Positions 17,657 through 26,260 of a stretch of 64,000 nt of DNA are shown here, piece by piece. The DNA is from Bacteroidota bacterium (GTDB lineage: Bacteria > Bacteroidota > Bacteroidia > Chitinophagales > Chitinophagaceae). Within the stretch, counting starts at the first letter, position 1. Each line of letters starts with the position of its first letter. The notes below the pieces were generated by a model. That model had not been told where the DNA came from. It did not search any database and was given only the letters and a program-made list of their open reading frames with translations. The translations under genes were made by a program, and so were the position numbers. Where the stretch lies: contig VGGV01000003.1 in NCBI GenBank assembly GCA_016868455.1, positions 1-64,000 on the forward strand. Direction: 5' to 3'.

Positions 17657-18394
17657 ATGGGATCTCCTGTAGTGTCAGGTCTTAAAAAGATAATTGCCAA
17701 TACTTTTTTCCCGCATGTGAGGAGAAGCTATTCCCAAAGTGGCGAAGATATAATAATTAGCGATTTATTTGGTCGTCTCGGTATCCAACAGCCCTCGTAT
17801 CTTGACATTGGCGCCAATGCACCCGTTGCTTTAAATAATACTTACCGGCTGTATGCAAGAGGAAGCAATGGCGTTTGCATTGAACCTAATCCTGTTCTTT
17901 ATGAAAAATTAAAACAAAAGAGAAAAAGAGATATTTGCATCAATGCTGGAATTGCTTTTGATGAAAACAGGCAGGCTGATTTTTACCTGTTCACAGGTAA
18001 AGCACATGGACTTAGCACTTTTTCAAAGCAAGAGGCAGATTTTTGGGAAAAAACAGGTAATGAAGAAATTGGCAGGCACAAACCTGCATCCATAATAAAA
18101 ACACAGCTTCTGGATATCAACGAAGTAATGAGAAATTATTTTTTCCCTCATCCCAATCTCATTTCTATTGATGTCGAAGGACTGGATTTACAAATAGCAA
18201 AAACGATCGATTTTGAGCAATATAAGCCTGAAGTGATTTGCGCAGAAACTTTATGGTTTGCAGAAAATAATAAAGAGACTAAGAATTACCAGTTAATCGA
18301 GTTTTATAAAGACAGGGGATATTTTGTATATGCTGACACTTATATCAACAGCATCTTCTGTCGTAAAGATGCTTATAAGAATATCTCCTTCTGA
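17657..18394 (+). CDS. FkbM family SAM-dependent methyltransferase (second copy)
   Basis: This protein of about 245 residues has SYSQSGEDIIISDLF near its start, the SAM motif YLDIGANAPVALNN and the FkbM segment LISIDVEGLDLQIAKTIDF. These show the shorter FkbM branch common in O-antigen loci. ATG at 17657 is preferred over a TTG six bases upstream. It is divergent from the other FkbM gene, and the two proteins differ greatly, so they are not a recent duplication. It converges on mqnA with a 5-base gap. Confidence 0.85.
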   Translation: MGSPVVSGLKKIIANTFFPHVRRSYSQSGEDIIISDLFGRLGIQQPSYLDIGANAPVALNNTYRLYARGSNGVCIEPNPVLYEKLKQKRKRDICINAGIAFDENRQADFYLFTGKAHGLSTFSKQEADFWEKTGNEEIGRHKPASIIKTQLLDINEVMRNYFFPHPNLISIDVEGLDLQIAKTIDFEQYKPEVICAETLWFAENNKETKNYQLIEFYKDRGYFVYADTYINSIFCRKDAYKNISF

Positions 18395-18399
18395 TCCTG

Positions 18400-19143
18400 T
18401 TACAGATTCGGGGCTATCTCCAAAAAATACGCTATACTTCTTCTCTTAATATCGTCAAGCCGGTAGCTCAGATGAAGATTGTAATATTTCTTCAGATCAT
18501 AGGAATCAAATGGGTTTTCTGATACGATCTCATCAATATGCTGAAGCCCTGATGCATTAGCCGCATTAAAAATTTCAATAAACTCTTCGGGCATTTTTTT
18601 TTTACTGGCCCATACAGCAAATACAAAGGGCAGCCCGGTTATCTTTTTCCACTCCGAGCCAAGATCATAAATAAAAGTGGAGATTTTTCTTTGCTCAAAT
18701 GCCCTGTCGCCGATTACCAGGCCGGCTGTAGTGCCGGTAATCTCATCCCGGTAACTTTCATTTTCCGCATGAACCATTTCAGGGTTAATACCCCAGTATT
18801 CCCGCATCAGGAATTTGAGCAACTCAACCGATGTCCGGCTCTGATAATCGAGATACACCTTTTTTATTTCATGAAGAGGAACTTCGCTGAATAAAGCCAC
18901 CGAAGCAATTTCCCCTTCGGTACCTATGCAATAATCACCAACAATGTGAAAGCCGGGTATTTTTTTTAATACTGTCACAGGCACCAGCCCCACATCAACT
19001 TCATCGTTCAGCAGCATATCAGCAATCTTTGCAGGATAACTGCCAACCAGTTCAATCTGTTCGCTGATGGGCGGCCGCTGAAGTCCGTATAAGAGGGGTT
19101 TAGTATTTAAATAATTAACGATCCCGACCTTTATCTTCTTCAA
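18400..19143 (-). CDS. mqnA: Chorismate dehydratase MqnA
   Basis: MqnA removes water from chorismate to make 3-[(1-carboxyvinyl)oxy]benzoate, the first step of the futalosine menaquinone pathway. The protein opens with KVGIVNYLNTKPLLYGL, has DVGLVPVTVLKK near residue 50, a periplasmic-binding-protein-like fold and GLVIGDRAFE near residue 140. Its 247 residues fit the family. The start is TTG at 19143 directly behind an in-frame stop, so no upstream start is possible. With mqnE at the window edge it shows that this organism makes menaquinone by the futalosine route. Confidence 0.93.
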   Translation of the reverse strand: MKKIKVGIVNYLNTKPLLYGLQRPPISEQIELVGSYPAKIADMLLNDEVDVGLVPVTVLKKIPGFHIVGDYCIGTEGEIASVALFSEVPLHEIKKVYLDYQSRTSVELLKFLMREYWGINPEMVHAENESYRDEITGTTAGLVIGDRAFEQRKISTFIYDLGSEWKKITGLPFVFAVWASKKKMPEEFIEIFNAANASGLQHIDEIVSENPFDSYDLKKYYNLHLSYRLDDIKRRSIAYFLEIAPNL

Positions 19144-19149
19144 TTAGGC

Positions 19150-19157
19150 TAATTTTG
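19150..19157 (+). promoter_or_regulatory. Promoter -7 element TAATTTTG for purB
   Basis: TAATTTTG on the plus strand matches TAnnTTTG, 42 bases upstream of the purB ATG. It lies beside an opposing element for mqnA, so the two divergent promoters overlap. Confidence 0.5.
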
Positions 19158-19161
19158 TGTG

Positions 19162-19169
19162 CAAAGGTA
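19162..19169 (-). promoter_or_regulatory. Promoter -7 element TACCTTTG for mqnA
   Basis: On the minus strand TACCTTTG lies 18 bases before the TTG start of mqnA. This predicts a very short 5' leader. Confidence 0.5.
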
Positions 19170-19199
19170 GCAGAACCGGAACCATAAATCAGCAGCAGT

Positions 19200-20543
19200 A
19201 TGGAATTAACAGCACTCACCTCTCTTTCAGCAGTTGACGGCAGATACCGCAAACAGGTGCAGCACCTGGATGAATATTTTTCAGAGTACTCACTGATGAA
19301 ATACAGGATACTGGTGGAAATTGAATACCTGCTTTATTTGGGAAAAAGGAAATTGTTCAAATTGCCTCGTAAATGCATCAAACACCTGCAAAAGCTGGCT
19401 GAGGACTTTGGCCCCGAAGATGCCCAGGAGATCAAACAAATTGAATTCACTACCAACCATGATGTAAAGGCCGTTGAATATTTTTTAAAGAGCGAACTGG
19501 AAAAATGCGGAGGGAAAGATTGCAAAGAATGGGTGCATTTTGGCCTCACTTCTCAGGATATAAATAATACTGCCATTCCGCTCTCCTGGAAACATGCTGT
19601 CGAATATGAATACCTGCCCGCTTTGCTGAACCTGAACACACAACTGAAACTGCTGGCAAAAGAATGGAAAGACATCCCCATGCTGGCACATACACACGGG
19701 CAGCCAGCCAGCCCCACCCGGCTGGGTAAAGAAATCATGGTTTTTGCAGAAAGAATCGAAAACCAGATTGAGCAGTTTATCCGCATACCTTTTACAGCCA
19801 AATTTGGTGGCGCCACCGGCAATTTTAATGCCCACCATGCTGCATTCCCCAAAATTGACTGGGTAAAATGGGCAAATGAGTTGATCTCAGGTCTGGGGTT
19901 AGGCCGGCAGCAGCATACCACACAGATTGAGCACTACGATAACCTCGCTGCTCATTTTGACTGCATGAAGCGAATCAACAATATCCTTGTTGATTTTTGC
20001 CGGGATGTGTGGAGCTATATTTCCATGGAATATTTTACGCAAAAAACAAAAAAAGGCGAAGTGGGGTCGTCGGCCATGCCGCATAAAGTAAATCCCATTG
20101 ATTTTGAAAACGCAGAAGGAAACCTTGGGCTGGCCAATGCAATTTTTGAGTTTCTTGCATCCAAGTTACCTGTATCAAGATTACAGCGGGACTTAACCGA
20201 TTCAACCGTATTGAGGAATATAGGCGTTCCCTTTGCCCACACACTGATAGCCTTTCGCTCCGTCGAAAAAGGACTAGGCAAATTAGTGGTGAATGATGCT
20301 AAAATATATGAGGACCTGGATACTAACTGGGCGGTTGTTGCGGAGGCAATCCAGACAATTTTAAGAAGGGAAAATTATCCAAACCCCTACGAAGCTCTGA
20401 AAAACCTTACCCGGGGCAACAACCGGGTGGATAAAAAAATGATACATCAGTTTATTGAGGGTCTGAAAGTGAAAGAGGATGTAAAAAGGGAGCTGAAAAG
20501 AATAACACCGCATAATTATACCGGCATCCTGGCAAAGTTTTAA
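19200..20543 (+). CDS. purB: Adenylosuccinate lyase
   Basis: PurB cleaves adenylosuccinate to AMP and SAICAR to AICAR, both releasing fumarate, in purine synthesis. The protein opens with ALTSLSAVDGRYRKQV, has the conserved HTHGQPASPTRLGKE near residue 165, and the fumarase/aspartase superfamily signature GSSAMPHKVNPIDFENAEGN near residue 290 with its catalytic serine loop. At 447 residues it matches the E. coli-type enzyme. It stands alone between mqnA (divergent) and a GNAT gene (convergent, 4-base overlap). Confidence 0.97.
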   Translation: MELTALTSLSAVDGRYRKQVQHLDEYFSEYSLMKYRILVEIEYLLYLGKRKLFKLPRKCIKHLQKLAEDFGPEDAQEIKQIEFTTNHDVKAVEYFLKSELEKCGGKDCKEWVHFGLTSQDINNTAIPLSWKHAVEYEYLPALLNLNTQLKLLAKEWKDIPMLAHTHGQPASPTRLGKEIMVFAERIENQIEQFIRIPFTAKFGGATGNFNAHHAAFPKIDWVKWANELISGLGLGRQQHTTQIEHYDNLAAHFDCMKRINNILVDFCRDVWSYISMEYFTQKTKKGEVGSSAMPHKVNPIDFENAEGNLGLANAIFEFLASKLPVSRLQRDLTDSTVLRNIGVPFAHTLIAFRSVEKGLGKLVVNDAKIYEDLDTNWAVVAEAIQTILRRENYPNPYEALKNLTRGNNRVDKKMIHQFIEGLKVKEDVKRELKRITPHNYTGILAKF

Positions 20544-21070
20544 GCATTCCGCTTTACAATAAATATCGTAAGTTCCTTCCCCTCCTCCTCTTTAATGCTG
20601 TGAAAACGAAAACCGGTTTTCTGCAATACTTTCCTGGAAGCAATATTGGCTGTTTCGCTTACTGCATAAATTTCGGGCACACTGGTGTTATCAAGAAAAT
20701 ATTTAAGCCCGGCCTGAGCCAATTCTGTTGCCAGCCCCCTGCCCCAGTATTCCGGGATAAAAGAGTAGCCAAGCTGTGTTTTCTCTGGTTCTGACGGAAT
20801 GGGAATGATAGCAAATGAACCTATAAACCGGCCGGTTGCTTTGTCCTCCACAGCCCAACGTCCATTTTGCGGTGTCGGGTCTCCCATTTCCAATATCTGC
20901 TTTAAATGTTCATCACTTTCTTCCTTTGTTTTTACCGGCCGGATATACCGCATCACCTCTTCGCTGCCATTGAGCAAAAAGAAATTGTCCTGATCCTGTT
21001 CGGTGAGTGCCCGGACAATCAGCCGTTCTGTTTCAAAAGCTATACTGTTTACCCGCATGTTCATATTCAT
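20540..21070 (-). CDS. GNAT N-acetyltransferase (RimJ/RimL type)
   Basis: The 176-residue protein has ETERLIVRALTEQD at the start and the acetyl-CoA loop region QLGYSFIPEYWGRGLATEL near residue 125, followed by SRKVLQKTGFRF, all standard for the RimJ/RimL branch. These enzymes acetylate protein N-termini or small amines; no specific substrate is evident. ATG at 21070 is the most upstream of three in-frame ATGs (21070, 21064, 21058). Its 3' end overlaps purB by 4 bases. Confidence 0.85.
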   Translation of the reverse strand: MNMNMRVNSIAFETERLIVRALTEQDQDNFFLLNGSEEVMRYIRPVKTKEESDEHLKQILEMGDPTPQNGRWAVEDKATGRFIGSFAIIPIPSEPEKTQLGYSFIPEYWGRGLATELAQAGLKYFLDNTSVPEIYAVSETANIASRKVLQKTGFRFHSIKEEEGKELTIFIVKRNA

Positions 21071-21098
21071 AGTTCATTTTGAATATTTGACGTTTCGT

Positions 21099-21128
21099 AA
21101 GTCCCCTTGAGGAGGATTTAGGGGGCTT
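21099..21128. repeat. Palindromic intergenic repeat with terminator-like stem
   Basis: AAGTCCCC pairs with GGGGGCTT (one G.T pair) around a 14-base loop. It overlaps the prfC stop codon and may end prfC transcription. The sequence resembles a palindrome family that I recall from many Bacteroidota genomes. Confidence 0.55.
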
Positions 21129-22713
21129 ATTTATGAATCTCCGATGTAAAATGAAATTCGATATCAGGATTATTTGTCTTTTCTGTGTTAAGGAACCATT
21201 CGCTCTGGGCAAGATAAACCGGATGACCATCCTTATCTTCTCCTGAGTTAACCTGTTTAAAGCGCAGAAAGTCTTCCAGTTTCTTCGGGTCCTTGCTCGT
21301 AAGCCAGCAGGCTTTATAAAACGGCAGAGTATTAAACACTACTGAAGCGCCATACTCATGCAGCAGCCGGTACTGTATCACTTCAAACTGCAGCTCGCCT
21401 ACACAACCGATGATTTTTTTATTGCCCCCAAACTGGGTAAACAACTGCGCCACTCCTTCATCCGTAAGCTGCAACAACCCTTTTTCCAGTTGCTTGGTCT
21501 TCATCGGGTCTTTGTTCACCACTTCTTTAAATATCTCCGGAGAAAAAGAAGGAATGCCGGTAAAATAAAAATCCTCTCCTTCTGTCAGCGTATCGCCGAT
21601 CTTAAAATTGCCCGTATCAAAGAGACCCACCACATCGCCGGCATAAGCATCTTCAATAATGCTTTTATCCCTTGCCATAAAAGAATAAGGATTGCTGAAA
21701 CGGACATCCTTATCCAACCGCACATGATGAAAATATTTATTCCGTTCAAACTTACCCGAGCAAACCCTGAAGAAAGCAATCCTGTCCCTGTGCTTCGGAT
21801 CAAGGTTGGCATGGATCTTAAAAACAAAACCGCTCATGGTATCTTCTTCCACATCCACATCTCTTAACGTTGTATGCCTGCTGCGTGGCGTGGGTGCAAT
21901 ACGGATAAAAGTATCCAGCATTTCCTTTACACCAAAATTGTTGATGGCGCTGCCAAAAAAAACCGGCGCTACTTTTCCGGATAAGTAATCTTCCACTTTC
22001 AATTCACCATGCACCCCATCCACCAGCTCCACATCCTCCCGCAACTGGTTGGCATCTTTTTCACCAAGCTTTTCATTCACCACTGCATCGTTAAGATCAG
22101 AAACTGCTACTGCATTTTCATCTGCTGCTTTGGTGCCAGCAGTAAACAACAATAAATTTTTATCATGCAGATTGTAAACGCCTTTGAATTCCTTGCCGCT
22201 GTTGATGGGCCATGTCATCGGGTGCAGGTGGATGGATAATTCTTTTTCTATTTCTTCCAGCAGGTCAAAGCGGTTCTTGCCATCCCGGTCCATCTTATTG
22301 ATGAAAACGATCACCGGTGTATCCCGCATCCGGCACACTTCCATCAGCCTTCTTGTTTGTTCTTCCACACCATTTACACTGTCCACCACAAGGATTACAC
22401 TGTCAACAGCCGTCAGTGTACGGTAAGTATCTTCAGCAAAATCCTTGTGGCCGGGAGTATCCAGCAGGTTGATCAGGATCTTATTGTACTCAAAACTCAT
22501 TACCGATGTGGCCACAGAAATTCCACGCTGTCTTTCTATCTCCATAAAATCGCTGGTGGCATGTTTTTTTATCTTGTTGCTTTTCACTGCACCCGCCACC
22601 TGTATGGCCCCGCCAAACAGCAGGAATTTTTCCGTCAGTGTCGTTTTCCCCGCATCCGGGTGAGAGATAATCGCAAATGTCTTTCGTCTTTTTATTTCGT
22701 TGTGATATTTCAT
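21127..22713 (-). CDS. prfC: Peptide chain release factor 3
   Basis: RF3 is a GTPase that recycles RF1/RF2 from the ribosome after termination. The protein has the P-loop [13 protein letters not shown] at about residue 16, the switch [18 protein letters not shown] near residue 85 ([10 protein letters not shown] separates RF3 from EF-G), NKMDRDG for guanine specificity near residue 140, and RF3 domains 2 and 3. At 528 residues it is full length. It has its own TAnnTTTG promoter and a ~50-base leader. Confidence 0.97.
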   Translation of the reverse strand: MKYHNEIKRRKTFAIISHPDAGKTTLTEKFLLFGGAIQVAGAVKSNKIKKHATSDFMEIERQRGISVATSVMSFEYNKILINLLDTPGHKDFAEDTYRTLTAVDSVILVVDSVNGVEEQTRRLMEVCRMRDTPVIVFINKMDRDGKNRFDLLEEIEKELSIHLHPMTWPINSGKEFKGVYNLHDKNLLLFTAGTKAADENAVAVSDLNDAVVNEKLGEKDANQLREDVELVDGVHGELKVEDYLSGKVAPVFFGSAINNFGVKEMLDTFIRIAPTPRSRHTTLRDVDVEEDTMSGFVFKIHANLDPKHRDRIAFFRVCSGKFERNKYFHHVRLDKDVRFSNPYSFMARDKSIIEDAYAGDVVGLFDTGNFKIGDTLTEGEDFYFTGIPSFSPEIFKEVVNKDPMKTKQLEKGLLQLTDEGVAQLFTQFGGNKKIIGCVGELQFEVIQYRLLHEYGASVVFNTLPFYKACWLTSKDPKKLEDFLRFKQVNSGEDKDGHPVYLAQSEWFLNTEKTNNPDIEFHFTSEIHK

Positions 22714-22760
22714 TGCTGGTTGATAGTTTCTGGATATAGGTTACTGGTTTTTAGAGGCGG

Positions 22761-22768
22761 CAAAGGTA
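22761..22768 (-). promoter_or_regulatory. Promoter -7 element TACCTTTG for prfC
   Basis: TACCTTTG on the minus strand lies 47 bases upstream of the prfC ATG and matches the TAnnTTTG consensus. Confidence 0.5.
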
Positions 22769-22898
22769 AGGGTTGAGAGGCATTTTTATTGGCTAGCGAT
22801 TGTACCATCATAATCGTCAGTTGTGTCACTCACTTCATCGTTCGGTTCTCTGCATGGCATTTTGGAAACTTACTTTCTCTTTTTGAAGTACCTTTAAT

Positions 22899-24020
22899 TT
22901 GAGCAGTCGTTGGAAAGAAGACATCAACTGTTCGGTAACAATAATCCTGTTATTATTTACTCAGGGTTTATCCGCCCGGGATATTCACTCCAATGCCGAA
23001 AAAAGCATCGCTCTGATCATTGGCAATGCAGATGATGTTAACGGAACCAAACTTAAAAACCCAGTTAACGATGCAAACCTGATGGAGGATAGTCTGAAAA
23101 AAATCGGTTTTGAAATCATTAAAATCACTGATGCTGATAAATCCGGATTTGAAAAAGCCATTTATGACTTCAGTAAAAAATTACCCCGCTACAATATCAC
23201 TATGTTTTTTTATGCCGGGCATGGAGTTCAGGTTGACGGAATTAATTACCTGCTTCCTGTTGATGCGGTTTTAAATGAAAAAAATGATGGCAAATTCCAG
23301 GCCATCTCTGTAAACTTTATTACGGAGGAGTTTGACAAATACCCGGGTAACGTCAGTATAATAATACTGGATGCCTGCAGAAACAATCCGTTTCGTTCAT
23401 GGATGCGGGGGGCTGAAATTGGTTTTAAGAGCATTGCCAACCAACCCGCCGGAAGTATTATCGCCTATGCCACCCGTGAAAAGGCAACCGCATATGATGG
23501 TGATGGCAAAAATGGATTATACACAGAAAGTCTGATAAAGGAAATAATGGAACCCCAATCAATGGACGATGTCTTTATTAATACCCGCAATGCCGTACTG
23601 GAGAAAAGTAAATACAGCCAATGTCCACAGGAATGGAATATGATGACCAGTACATTTTATTTCATAAAGCCAATTAATGAAATTTCAGATACGGATGATC
23701 TCAAAACAAGCAAACTGATCAGTGCCAAATACAGTTTATATTATGCTGATGATGAGAAAAGGGATGTCTGTAAAGTCACTGAGTTTGAAATATTTGATGT
23801 AACTGAATCATCCTTTAGGATCAAAGGTCTTGACCAAACCTGGTGGGGTGTCGGGGTCATTCACAAAGACAATACCACCGGCCGGTATGATTGGGAATTT
23901 GAAAATGGGGCAAAAGGGAGCAGCTATATCTGGTTCAATAGTCACGGCAGCATTAAAGGTAAAGTGAGCGGGTCAAATGTGGATTTGGACTGGATTTATA
24001 TAGCCTACCCTATGAACTAG
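22899..24020 (+). CDS. Secreted caspase-like (peptidase C14) protein
   Basis: After a signal peptide (hydrophobic VTIILLLFTQGLSA, residues 13-26) comes a caspase-like p20 domain: IALIIGNADD at about 37-46, the catalytic histidine H108 in YAGHG, and catalytic cysteine C160 in LDACRNNPF. The YATREKATAYDGDG segment that follows is also typical. About 110 C-terminal residues form an uncharacterised domain rich in aromatic and acidic residues. The only available start is TTG at 22899, because a stop lies five codons upstream and no ATG or GTG precedes the signal peptide. Bacterial caspase homologues usually cleave after Arg or Lys; this one probably acts in the periplasm or outside. It stands alone, without effector or sensor genes beside it. 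Confidence 0.85.
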   Translation: MSSRWKEDINCSVTIILLLFTQGLSARDIHSNAEKSIALIIGNADDVNGTKLKNPVNDANLMEDSLKKIGFEIIKITDADKSGFEKAIYDFSKKLPRYNITMFFYAGHGVQVDGINYLLPVDAVLNEKNDGKFQAISVNFITEEFDKYPGNVSIIILDACRNNPFRSWMRGAEIGFKSIANQPAGSIIAYATREKATAYDGDGKNGLYTESLIKEIMEPQSMDDVFINTRNAVLEKSKYSQCPQEWNMMTSTFYFIKPINEISDTDDLKTSKLISAKYSLYYADDEKRDVCKVTEFEIFDVTESSFRIKGLDQTWWGVGVIHKDNTTGRYDWEFENGAKGSSYIWFNSHGSIKGKVSGSNVDLDWIYIAYPMN

Positions 24021-24051
24021 TCTTCCTTCAATCACATAAACCAAAGTATCA

Positions 24052-24822
24052 TCACCCCGTTTTATATATCCTTACCAGCATTTCAAACAAATCAGGATGA
24101 TTGGCTTTTAATAAAGCCGGTTGCTCAAAGAAATATTCTGAAATAACCGCAAAAAATTCAATGGTATTTGCAGCTCCATACATATCAATATCCGAACCGT
24201 AGGTTTTCATCTTACTGATAGTAGTCTCCATCATATTTTTCCAATGACCGGTATATTTTCTCTCCAAAATTATTTCAGGAATTCCGTCAAAGGTGCCGTC
24301 CATTTTATCAATCAGATGCACAAATTCATGAATGGCCGTGTTGCGGGCACTTGGTTCATTAATAAAATCCTGTCTTAACTGCCATTTGTTTATGATCATG
24401 ACATTTTGCATGGCCCCGCTGCCCACCATGCCTCCGATTGGCCGATCGGAACCTGCCTGGTCGAAATCTTCATTGAATGCCCCGGGATACAACAAAACTT
24501 CATGCAGGTTGATATACTGCCAGTCGGGAATGGCAAAAACAGGAATGATGGCTCCGGATGCAATTAACAGTTTATCAATATCCTCAACAACGGCATTCAC
24601 TCCGGTGATTTTGACTGCAGATAAAAAGTGTTCCATTCTTTTTTCAAACCTTACTTTTCCTTCCTCATTCAGTTGCCGGTAAAATTTTACATAATCGGTA
24701 AGCAGTTCCCTGTAGTTGTCCGGCAGTAAAACAACTTCCTTTACTATGCCTGCCCTAAAGACAAATAGTATTATCAAAACGATCAGCCCAAAACCCAATA
24801 AAACCTCTGAGACAGTGAACAT
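24052..24822 (-). CDS. MtfA-type zinc metallopeptidase (M90 family)
   Basis: The 256-residue protein has one N-terminal membrane segment (about residues 3-23) and a peptidase domain with HEFVH at 165-169 followed by IDKMDGTFDG, the MtfA pattern, and a downstream glutamate in EFFAVISEYFFE likely to complete the zinc site. E. coli MtfA binds the Mlc repressor and is a peptidase; the membrane anchor here is a feature of the Bacteroidota members. The natural substrate is unknown. It converges on the caspase-like gene with a 31-base gap. Confidence 0.88.
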   Translation of the reverse strand: MFTVSEVLLGFGLIVLIILFVFRAGIVKEVVLLPDNYRELLTDYVKFYRQLNEEGKVRFEKRMEHFLSAVKITGVNAVVEDIDKLLIASGAIIPVFAIPDWQYINLHEVLLYPGAFNEDFDQAGSDRPIGGMVGSGAMQNVMIINKWQLRQDFINEPSARNTAIHEFVHLIDKMDGTFDGIPEIILERKYTGHWKNMMETTISKMKTYGSDIDMYGAANTIEFFAVISEYFFEQPALLKANHPDLFEMLVRIYKTG

Positions 24823-24906
24823 AGGAGGGTGAAGTTAAACAGGATTGATTAATCAAAAACAAATTTGGATTGGTAAATAATTTCTTCTCACTAAATCATC
24901 TTGCGG

Positions 24907-24914
24907 TAATTTTG
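24907..24914 (+). promoter_or_regulatory. Promoter -7 element TAATTTTG for the ABC permease gene
   Basis: TAATTTTG ends 4 bases before the ATG at 24919, implying a leaderless or nearly leaderless message. Confidence 0.5.
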
Positions 24915-24918
24915 CTCT

Positions 24919-26175
24919 ATGATCCGCCGGACCTTCGAAATTGTTGGCAGCAGTTTTAAAATGGCGCTGCAGGAATTGTGGAAGAACAAACTCCGCACTT
25001 TTCTTTCGCTGTTCGGCATTACTATTGGCATTTTCTGCATCATTGGTGTGCTGGCCACGGTAAACAGCCTGGAACAAAATATCCAGAACGAAATAAAATC
25101 GCTGGGCACCAATACCATCTATATTGACAAATGGGACTACAGCGCCGGCGGCGGGCCCGACTACCCCTGGTGGAAATACGTAAACCGGCCTTCGCCAAAG
25201 TATCATGAAATGAAGCAGATTAAGGAAAGAACTCCATCTGCAAAATATGCTGCCTTTGAAATAAACGTTAAAGACATTGTTGAATTTGAAGATAACCAGC
25301 TTTCCAATGTAAATATATACGGCATTTCCGAAGATTTTCGTCTGATACAGCCCATTGATGTGGAATCCGGGCGGTTTATGTCGGATGCAGAGTTCAGCCA
25401 GGGCAGTGCGGTAACAGTAATCGGAAATGAAATTGCCGAAAAATTATTTGGTATTCCTGAAAGGGCTGTTGGTAAACTTATCAGCAGCCGCGGAAAGAAA
25501 CTTACCGTGACCGGTGTCATCAAAAAACAGGGGAATACGATGATCGGGGGCTGGCAATTTGATCAGAGCATTGTGATGCCCTATCGCTATGCCCGCAACC
25601 TTATGGATGAGAAAGGGGCCGACCCGGTGATCCTGGTTCAGGGGCAGGATAATTTGAACAGCAAAGCGCTGAAAGATGATTTGGCAGGAACCATGCGGGC
25701 ATTGCATAAACTCCCGCCTTCCAGAGAGGAAGATTTTGCGCTGAATGATGTGAATGATTTCAGCCAGGCTGTGAGCAATATTTTCGGCCCTGTTAATATC
25801 GGAGGCTGGATAATAGCGGGTATTTCTTTACTGGTAGGTATGTTTGGTGTGGCCAATATTATGTTTGTTTCTGTAAAGGAGCGAACCAGCCAGATAGGTT
25901 TAAAAAAAGCTGTGGGTGCCAAAAACAGGGTGATACTGGCTGAATTTCTTTTGGAGTCCGCCTTTCTCTGCATTATCGGGGGGATGATGGGGCTCACATT
26001 GGTTTTCCTGCTTACCCTTTTGCTTACTGAGGCGCTTAATTTTCCTGTTTTTATTTCTACGGGTTATATGATGCTCGCTATTGTTATCTGCATCATAACA
26101 GGTGTGCTGGCCGGCATTATTCCTGCCCGGCAGGCTGCCAGAATGGACCCCGTGGAGGCAATAAGAAGTAAATAG
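24919..26175 (+). CDS. MacB/FtsX-type ABC transporter permease
   Basis: The 418-residue protein has an N-terminal membrane segment (about 28-50, LFGITIGIFCIIGVLATV), a large periplasmic MacB-PCD domain (about 55-280), and three C-terminal membrane segments with the FtsX motif, ending IPARQAARMDPVEAIR. Such permeases pair with a separate ATPase and often an HlyD-like protein to export peptides or lipids, or to transmit mechanical force. No ATPase gene is adjacent, so the partner must be elsewhere. The gene starts right behind a promoter element. Confidence 0.9.
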   Translation: MIRRTFEIVGSSFKMALQELWKNKLRTFLSLFGITIGIFCIIGVLATVNSLEQNIQNEIKSLGTNTIYIDKWDYSAGGGPDYPWWKYVNRPSPKYHEMKQIKERTPSAKYAAFEINVKDIVEFEDNQLSNVNIYGISEDFRLIQPIDVESGRFMSDAEFSQGSAVTVIGNEIAEKLFGIPERAVGKLISSRGKKLTVTGVIKKQGNTMIGGWQFDQSIVMPYRYARNLMDEKGADPVILVQGQDNLNSKALKDDLAGTMRALHKLPPSREEDFALNDVNDFSQAVSNIFGPVNIGGWIIAGISLLVGMFGVANIMFVSVKERTSQIGLKKAVGAKNRVILAEFLLESAFLCIIGGMMGLTLVFLLTLLLTEALNFPVFISTGYMMLAIVICIITGVLAGIIPARQAARMDPVEAIRSK

Positions 26176-26257
26176 TCAAATGAGTCATGCAGGTCATATT
26201 AGTCAGTAAGTTTGTGTTCCGGTTGGTTTATTTGACCCCCCATTTGACTCATTTGAC
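26175..26257. repeat. 13-bp inverted repeat flanking the intergenic gap before tsaD
   Basis: GTCAAATGAGTCA at 26175-26187 is exactly complementary to TGACTCATTTGAC at 26245-26257. The left arm starts at the last base of the permease stop codon and the right arm ends 3 bases before the tsaD ATG. Further GTCA-containing degenerate units lie between the arms. Confidence 0.8.
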
Positions 26258-26260
26258 CTT

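Noticed and set aside
22899-24020. Caspase-like gene as part of a CBASS or gasdermin-type defence system
   Set aside because: It has a signal peptide and its neighbours are prfC and an MtfA-type peptidase; no effector, pore-former or nucleotide cyclase is near.
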